This document shows positions 38,496 to 44,914 of a stretch of DNA of 44,914 nt, in pieces; the first letter of the stretch is position 1, and each line of letters opens with the position of its first letter. Below the pieces are notes generated by a model, which saw only the letters and a program-made list of their open reading frames with translations, did no database searches and was not told where the DNA came from. Origin of the DNA: Zoopage sp. CT-All (taxonomy: Eukaryota; Zoopagomycota; Zoopagomycetes; Zoopagales; Zoopagaceae); the NCBI GenBank assembly GCA_004114245.1, contig QZWS01000016.1, forward strand, positions 1-44,914. Direction: 5' to 3'. The position numbers and the translations under genes are program-made.

Positions 38496-39006
38496 GAGAG
38501 GGATTGAAGTCGTTCAAGGCACTACACGATGGCAGGTTATTTTATACCGTTTGGAGGGACACTGGAGGGACACTACATGGTAGATGGGATGGTGTAGTGA
38601 AAGCCTATGCCATGTGGCCCATGCTTTACAGTGACCGTATCCGTGTCCGTGTCAGTGCTCGCCCAGGCCCACTCCTTCTCTGCGCGTTATTCGCTCTTGG
38701 TCCGTTCCCTTCCTTTGCTACTCCTGCTCCTCACCAGCATTGCTCTCTATGCACACTTCTTCTACAGTATGGATGGGCTTTATAGTAGAGATTTACTATA
38801 GATTACAAGAACATTTATACCACTACATAATGCCAGAATTCTGCTTCTCGCCAAGCCATGCTTGCCGGCTCCTTGTGTCGGCTTGCATCTGCAAAAGGGA
38901 AAACGCGACAGGCGATTTCGGCTTTTCCGCTGACCCAACCTGCATCCTGCCACGCATGGCAGGCCACCAACTCCTTCCAATCGACGCTTACTTAACTCGT
39001 TAATAG
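38496..39006. other. Intergenic, likely holds promoters and the first MCM2 exon
   Basis: Divergent region between phosphatase E and MCM2. The first MCM2 exon probably lies in the right part, because coding sequence begins just after a TTAATAG acceptor at 39006 with no ATG in frame. Nothing else was recognised. Confidence 0.4.
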
Positions 39007-41977
39007 GTTGAACGTAAGCGCAATCGAGATGCGGCGGCCGACAGCAATGCGCCGCCATCGGACGTCCAGAGCCCCGTGCCCATGGGCTCGCCGCCCGCTT
39101 CTGGCGTATTCCCGTCCTCGCCGCCGCCCCCCTTCAGCGAATTTGAAGACGAGGCTGAGGACGAAGACGCGCTGATGCTGGCCGGGAACGAGCTGGAGCC
39201 GCTGGATGGCGATGGATCGGATGCCAGCAGTGCTGTGGATGGCTTGGCTGCGCAAGCAAATGACGAGGACGAGGACGGCGAGGATTTGTTCGGGCCTGGG
39301 ATGGAACGCGACTACCGCGAACACGACGTTCTGGATCAGTATGACGCAGAGGTGCTGGACGATGCCGATTATGAGGGCATGGATCCGGCTGCGAGGAGGG
39401 CCGCGGAAATGCGCATGCGTCAGCGTGATCGCCAAGAAGCGCGTCTCGCAGGCCGTCTCCCCCAGGCATTTATCGATGACGATGGCGACGACGATGACAT
39501 GGGGACTGATATGACGCGGCGTCGGCGCAGGAGAAGAGTGCTCGACGCCGTGCTGGATCCCTTGCAGCGGCGCAGGATGATGGAGGAGGAAGAGGCTAGG
39601 GATTTTCCCGTGGAAGCTTTGGCCGAGGTCAAAGCAGGCTCGTTGAACGAGTGGTTGGCGATGGAGGGACCGATGACCGCAGTGCGGCGGGAGTTCAAGC
39701 AGTTCCTGCAAACATATGTCGATGGGGACGGCGCCAGTGTGTACGGCACTCGTATCCGTCGTCTAGGCGAACGTAGGTCTAGACTGACATCCCCGATCGC
39801 AGTAACGTTTATCTGCAGTGAACGAGGAAAGCTTGGAGGTGAGCTTCCTGCATTTGGTCGAGTCCAAGCCGGTTCTGGCTCAGTACCTCCAGCTTGCACC
39901 GGCTCCGACTTTGCGCCTATTCCATACCTCGGCGCTCCAAGTCATTCTCGGGATGTGGAACCACTATGAGCGCATCCATTCCGAGGTTCATGTGCGCATC
40001 TCAGACTTTCCGGCCAAGACGGCTCTCCGCCTTCTCCGCCGTCAGCATCTAAACCGCCTGATTCGTGTCCACGGCGTCGTCACCCGTCGCACTGCCGTGT
40101 TCCCTCAAATGAAATACGTCATGTTTGAGTGCAACAAGTGCAAGGAGCGTATCGGGCCCTTTGCGCAGGACGATGCGGTATCGCAAGAAATCCGCGTGTC
40201 AATGTGTCCCGGCTGCCAGTCCCAAGGGCCCTTTGGCATCGTTGCCGAGAAAACGGTGTACCGGAACTATCAACGCCTCACCCTCCAGGAGCCGCCAGGC
40301 ACAGTGCCCGCTGGTCGGCTCCCGCGTCACCGTGAGGTGGTTCTGCTCCGTGATCTGGTGGATTCGGCCAAGCCTGGTGAGGAAATCGAGGTCACCGGTA
40401 TATATCGCAATAGCTATGACGCGGCTCTAAATCGCCAGCACGGATTTCCCGTGTTCTCGACACTCATCGAAGCAAACCATATCGCACGCAAGGAAGACAA
40501 GTACGCCGTCCGTGCATTGTCTGAGGAGGAGGAGCGCCAGATTCTTCAGCTTGCCAAAGACCCGCGTATTGGTGACAGAGTACGTCGTTTGCACATCTTG
40601 CCGTCCAAATCACACGCGCTGCATAGATCGTTAAAAGCATCGCTCCATCTATCTATGGACACGAAGATATCAAGACTGCCATTGCATTGGCACTGTTCGG
40701 CGGTGTTTCAAAGGACATCCAAGGAAAGCACAGGCTGCGCGGCGACATCAATGTTTTGCTTCTCGGCGACCCAGGCACGGCCAAGTCTCAGTTTCTGAAG
40801 TATGCCGAGCAGACGGCGCCTCGCGCTGTCTTCACCACTGGCCAGGGCGCTTCAGCAGTCGGCCTCACGGCTGCGGTGCGCAAGGATCCGACAACACGCG
40901 AGTGGACACTCGAGGGAGGTGCCCTGGTGCTTGCCGACCAAGGTGTGTGCCTCATCGACGAGTTTGACAAGATGAACGACCATGATCGCACAAGTATCCA
41001 CGAAGCCATGGAGCAGCAGTCGATATCTATTTCCAAGGCTGGTATTGTAACAACACTGCGTGCTCGTTGCGCTGTCCTCGCCGCCGCTAATCCCATCCGT
41101 GGTCGCTACGACCCAACCCGTCCTTTTGGTCAAAATGTGGAACTTACGGAGCCGATATTGTCCCGATTTGACGTGCTTTGCGTCGTCCGTGATACTGTGG
41201 ACCCTGTTGCAGACGAGCTCCTGGCGCGATTTGTTGTCGACAGCCACATACGTAGTCACCCTGAAGCGCCTGCGGCGATGGAAGTCCAGGGCGTGATGAA
41301 CCAGGAGCCAACGGAAGCCGAGCGTCTCGCCGCCCGCTCTGAGACAGACTCTGACATTCTACCTCAAGATCTTCTTCGCAAATACATTGCCTACGCTCGC
41401 GAACGGTGTAAGCCGCGCCTGAATCGCATTGACCAGGACAAGATCTCGAGACTGTATTCTGAGCTGCGTCGTGAATCCCTTGCCGGTGGCAGCATCCCAA
41501 TCACCGTTCGTCACGTCGAGTCCATAATCCGCATGTCTGAAGCCCGAGCCAAGATGTTTTTGCGCGACCAGGTGCGCGCCGATGATCTTGAAGTTGCCAT
41601 TCGAGTTGCCCTCGAATCATTTATTGGTGCACAAAAGTATTCCGTACAGCGTCAGCTCCGCCGAGCCTTCTCGCGATATGTGCTTGTAGCGCGCGACAGC
41701 ACCGAACTGTTGCTGCATCAACTCGGCCGTCTTGCACAGGAGCGCGTTCGGGCCTACCAAATCCGAAACCGCGGTGCACTACCAATTGATATACAAGTTC
41801 CGTTAGAGGAACTTGCGCGAAAGGTTTGCTGATTCAGTGATAGCATTTGTTTGACAGATGGATTAGGGTCGTGAGGCAAATGTGCACGATCTCGCTCCAT
41901 TTTTGGAGTGTGCCGAGTTTCTAGCCAGCGGTTTCCATTACGATGCAGTTCACAGTGTGATTTTGAAGCGTATGTAG
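39007..41977 (+). CDS. MCM2: DNA replication licensing factor Mcm2
   Basis: Exons 39007-39772, 39819-40579, 40627-41823 and 41867-41977 give 944 aa plus a missing first exon. The introns are 46, 47 and 43 bases. The acidic N-terminal tail ([14 protein letters not shown]) binds histones in Mcm2. Next come an OB part with a zinc finger (CNKCKERIG...CPGC), Walker [10 protein letters not shown], Walker [11 protein letters not shown] and the arginine-finger SRFD. The last exon restores the family's C-terminus ([31 protein letters not shown]); without it the protein would stop early at 41832. The 5' end is open: coding follows an acceptor at 39006, and the in-frame ATG at 39082 is the latest possible start. 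Mcm2 is one subunit of the MCM2-7 replicative helicase. Confidence 0.94.
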
Positions 41978-42199
41978 TATGCAACAGAGCAAGTTGGTTT
42001 GGCAAGAGATACATCTGTGCGATACTGCTGCAAATTGGCGAACCACGCCCATGATGCAGGGATGGCCTCGACTCTATTGAGGGCTGCTGCCATCCCACCA
42101 TGTCGCCCCGTGATGGCGATCACTGAGTCATCCTGGCACTTGCAGCAAAGGCAATTTCAATCGTCGTCAAAAAAAACCGTCCTTTTTCTGCCAGCCGCA

Positions 42200-44005
42200 A
42201 TGTCCTCCGCTTCCAAGCAGAAACGCCTCGCAAAGAAGGCCGGCAAGTCCAGTGGCGCATCTACGCCTGGGACTGCAACACCCGTCTCTGTGTCCAATGG
42301 CTCCGGCGCCGTCAATGTCAACGACCTCGCTAGAGCTGTCAGCAAGCTCTCCATCCAGACCGATCGCACCGCGTCGGGCGTGCTCACCTCCGAAGAGCGC
42401 TCTCGCGACATCAAGATCGAGTCGTACTCGCTGTCGTACTACGGCAAGCAGTTGATCACGAATTCGGAACTGGAGCTGAACTTTGGTCGGCGGTACGGGC
42501 TCATTGGTGCCAACGGTTCGGGCAAGTCGACGTTTCTGCAGTCGCTTGCCGCGCGCGAAGTGCCCATCCCAAAGCACGTCGATATTTACTTCTTGAATGA
42601 GGAGGCGCCGCCGTCGAATTTGAACGCGCTGGAGTTTGTCGTGGCCGAGGCACAGAAGGAAATCAAGCGACTGGAGGAGGAGATTGAGGATATATTGGCG
42701 GAGGACGGTGGCGCCGACGATCCTCGGTTAGAGGACTGTTATGAGCGAATCGAATCGCTGGACCCTGCTACGTTTGATACGCGCGCCGCAACGCTGCTCT
42801 ACGGCCTTGGATTCGACAAGAAGCAGATGGCGAAGCAGACCAAGGACTTGTCGGGAGGATGGCGCATGCGCGTGTCCCTTGCCAAAGCGCTGTTTGTCAA
42901 GCCGACACTGTTGCTGCTCGACGAGCCGACCAACCATCTTGATCTCGAGGCGTGTGTCTGGCTCGAGGAGTACCTCAAGAAATACGACCGCATTCTCGTG
43001 CTCATCTCGCACTCACAGGACTTTTTGAACGGCGTTTGCACCAACATTATGCATCTCACCCATAAGAAGAAACTCGTCTACTACGGCGGCAACTACGATA
43101 CATTCATTCGGACCAAGGCCGAGCTGGAGACCAACCAGAACAAGGCGTACGAAAAGCAGCAGGCAGAAATCGACCACATCCGGAAGTTCATTGCCAGCGC
43201 CGGTACCTACGCCAACTTGGTCAAGCAGGCCAAGAGCAAGCAAAAGATTATCGACAAAATGGAGGCGGCAGGCTTGGTGGAAAAGGTCGAGCCGGAGCCC
43301 ACCTTCAAGTTCAAGTTCCCAGACACGCAAAAGCTCCCGCCGCCCGTGCTGTCCTTTGCTGACACTGCGTTTTCTTACTCGGGCCTGAAGAAGGATCATC
43401 TGTACGAGAACCTCGAGCTGGCCGTAGACATGGACTCGCGCATTGCCATTGTCGGGCCCAATGGAGTGGGCAAGTCGACCCTGGTCAAGCTCATGACCGG
43501 CGAGCTCACGCCCACCGAAGGCACCGTTACTCGCCACTCACATCTCAAGATGGCCAAGTACAACCAGCATTCCGCAGATCAGCTCGACATGGATGCAATC
43601 CCGATTGAGTATATGCAGCGACGATTTGTCGACATCAAGGGCGACGTGGAGTTTTGGCGACAGAACCTCGGCCGGTACGGCATCAGCGGCAACAATCAAA
43701 CGTCCAAGATCGGAACGCTCAGCGACGGCCTCAAGTCGCGGATCGTGTTTGCCGAGATCGCGCTTTCCCGACCCCACATTATCCTACTCGACGAGCCGAC
43801 GAATCACTTGGATATCGAGAGCATCGATGCGCTGGCCGAAGCCATCAAGGGGTACCAGGGCGGCATGGTGCTGGTGAGCCACGACTTTAGATTGATATCG
43901 CAAGTGGCCGAGACCATTTGGCTCTGCGAGAACAAGACGGTGACGGAGTGGGAAGGGTCCATAGCGGATTACAAGAAGAAACTCAAGAAGGGACTCAAAC
44001 TGTGA
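42200..44005 (+). CDS. ARB1: ABC-F ATPase Arb1 (ABCF2 type), ribosome biogenesis
   Basis: The protein is 601 aa from the ATG at 42200 (MSSASKQKRLAKKAGK); the open frame extends upstream to 41999, but that overlaps the spacer after MCM2 and adds no conserved sequence. It has two ABC cassettes in tandem and no membrane segments. Cassette 1: GANGSGKST (103-111), LSGGWRMRV and LLLDEPTNHLDL. The linker is a charged helical hairpin (TFKFKFPDTQKLPPPVL near its end). Cassette 2: GPNGVGKST, TLSDGLKSRIVFAEIA and ILLDEPTNHLDI. The second signature reads LSDGL where most relatives have LSDGQ. Arb1 shuttles between nucleus and cytoplasm and helps in 40S and 60S assembly. It lies 222 bases after MCM2, on the same strand. 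Confidence 0.94.
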   Translation: MSSASKQKRLAKKAGKSSGASTPGTATPVSVSNGSGAVNVNDLARAVSKLSIQTDRTASGVLTSEERSRDIKIESYSLSYYGKQLITNSELELNFGRRYGLIGANGSGKSTFLQSLAAREVPIPKHVDIYFLNEEAPPSNLNALEFVVAEAQKEIKRLEEEIEDILAEDGGADDPRLEDCYERIESLDPATFDTRAATLLYGLGFDKKQMAKQTKDLSGGWRMRVSLAKALFVKPTLLLLDEPTNHLDLEACVWLEEYLKKYDRILVLISHSQDFLNGVCTNIMHLTHKKKLVYYGGNYDTFIRTKAELETNQNKAYEKQQAEIDHIRKFIASAGTYANLVKQAKSKQKIIDKMEAAGLVEKVEPEPTFKFKFPDTQKLPPPVLSFADTAFSYSGLKKDHLYENLELAVDMDSRIAIVGPNGVGKSTLVKLMTGELTPTEGTVTRHSHLKMAKYNQHSADQLDMDAIPIEYMQRRFVDIKGDVEFWRQNLGRYGISGNNQTSKIGTLSDGLKSRIVFAEIALSRPHIILLDEPTNHLDIESIDALAEAIKGYQGGMVLVSHDFRLISQVAETIWLCENKTVTEWEGSIADYKKKLKKGLKL

Positions 44006-44118
44006 GAGTCGGTGTAGCTGCTTTTTTATGAGATATAGCGTGGTTGTCGTTGTGTCACGGCATGGACGGTGCGACATGTAGGTGGTCACACAGGGCAAGG
44101 TACAAGATAGACGCCCAA

Positions 44119-44830
44119 TTATATCACAAATCGCATGCATCTTGTTTCGTCGTGAACACGAATACAGTCTTGCGAGCATTCAAACGCACCGCACTTGCGG
44201 CAGGTGTAGGCACTGCAGTGGCCACACACTGCGCAAAACCGACGTGCTGGGTATCGCGAAGGCGCCGCGTCAATACTTGCATACGTAGCCACGTGCGGCG
44301 GATATGCCTGCAGGTTCTAATGGAGCAAGGGTTAGCGCGCGCCAACGACGGGCACCGCCGTACGGCTTCGAATAAAAGCTGCGCGAGGGTGCGCCTTCCA
44401 GGCTTTTTGCCCGAGCGGCTCCTCCGCTTCTTGTCGCCTACAAACACCCGCTGCCGTCAACTTGCCGCAGCTGCGCCGATGGGAACCTGCCTTGCTGGGC
44501 CTCTGAGGGGAGAATGATGGCCGAGCCTTGGTAGTTGTCGCGCTCCAGCGCGGCCAGATGCTGCTGGCTCATCCGCGTGCGGTCGGCGTCCGAGAGCCCC
44601 TGGGCTGTCGCGCGGACTAGCGACGGCATCAGCGCCTCGCGCCGACGCTGGACATACAGGTTCGCGGCATCATTGCCGCCAAAATGACTTTGAGCAGTCA
44701 GCGCGTCGGCAAATCACGCGCTCCACTGCACTTGATCTGTTGGGGGTGCACAGCCCATCAGAGGCGTGAGGCGTGGGATGTGGGATGGCCGGGGAATGCT
44801 GGACAGGGAGTGCTGGGTGGAGTCAGCCAT
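44119..44830 (-). CDS. VPS71: HIT zinc finger protein Vps71/ZNHIT1 (SWR1 complex)
   Basis: The last exon (44307 down to 44119) is clear: AYPPHVATYASIDAAPSRYP then RRFCAVCGHCSAYTCRKCGA, ending in CxxC-CxxC-C-H-C order with HDETRCMRFVI, a complete HIT-type zinc finger. A 56-base intron (44308-44363, GTACGG...CTGCAG) precedes it. Upstream exon sequence includes KKRRSRSGKKPGRRTLAQLL and ALERDNYQGS, as in ZNHIT1. The region between about 44420 and 44480 must be spliced, but I could not choose between several junctions. An in-frame TGA near 44713 implies another intron near the start; a 30-base one fits the frame but is unusually short. The ATG at 44830 (MADSTQHSL) is likely. The protein helps SWR1 to place histone H2A.Z. 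Confidence 0.82.
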
Positions 44831-44914
44831 TTAGAGTTCTGTCAGATGCGTCGTCTGTCACACCGGTCGCTCCTCCTCCTTCTTCTCCGGAACTTGCACC
44901 GACGCGCCCTAGGC

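Noticed and set aside
38740-39003. First MCM2 exon from the open frame ending at 39003
   Set aside because: Several donors were tried (a GT near 38877, a GC donor near 38957); none is convincing and the peptide does not resemble an Mcm2 start, so the 5' end is left open.
1-44914. tRNA, rRNA or CRISPR-like arrays
   Set aside because: No tRNA box B, rRNA-like block or regular spaced repeat was recognised by eye; a tRNAscan-type search was not possible here.

Overview
This window is nuclear DNA of a fungus. The genes carry very short spliceosomal introns (about 40 to 56 bases in most cases, GT...AG, with CTAAC- or CTGAC-like branch sites). They encode fungal housekeeping proteins: mitochondrial processing peptidase beta, Yju2, Lsm6, an Mss116-type helicase, Mcm2, Arb1, Vps71/ZNHIT1 and a synaptojanin-type phosphatase. 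They are packed closely on both strands. I cannot fix the phylum. A NELF-A-like protein, a bacterial-type ArsC protein and a cAMP-receptor-like GPCR lean toward an early-diverging lineage rather than a budding yeast, but that is inference.

Left end (1-5.7 kb): the 3' part of a Ty3/gypsy chromovirus with a GC-rich open frame, then a complete but decayed PIF/Harbinger DNA transposon (2211-4821). The transposon has matching terminal inverted repeats and a 3-base target duplication, and carries transposase and Myb/SANT genes that converge. About 0.9 kb of AT-rich relic sequence follows.

5.7-9.3 kb: beta-MPP (two exons), an unrecognised helical protein and an ArsC-family thioredoxin-fold protein. 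9.4-10.7 kb: a broken copy (A) of a PPP-type phosphatase gene. 11-16.1 kb: a glycan-related cluster of two head-to-head GT25-like glycosyltransferase paralogues, each with a fascin-like beta-trefoil tail, and a secreted five-bladed-propeller protein of GH130/GT108 type. 16.4-17.6 kb: two small secreted two-exon proteins. 17.8-21.7 kb: a 16-exon synaptojanin/Inp52-type phosphoinositide phosphatase whose reading frame I could follow through all 15 introns. 22.3-24.1 kb: a seven-transmembrane receptor.

24.9-30.7 kb: three intact phosphatase paralogues in tandem (B, C, D); a fourth intact copy (E) lies inverted at 37.2-38.5 kb. All have an N-terminal signal anchor, a complete PPP metal-binding set and a nearly identical catalytic core, but a strongly divergent segment just after the GNHE motif. 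Patchy identity between copies points to gene conversion. This family is the most unusual feature of the window.

30.8-44.9 kb: a dense RNA, chromatin and replication block of Yju2, a NELF-A-like protein, Lsm6 (divergent from NELF-A over 59 bases), an Mss116-like helicase, phosphatase E, Mcm2, Arb1 and Vps71/ZNHIT1. No tRNA, rRNA or CRISPR array was recognised.
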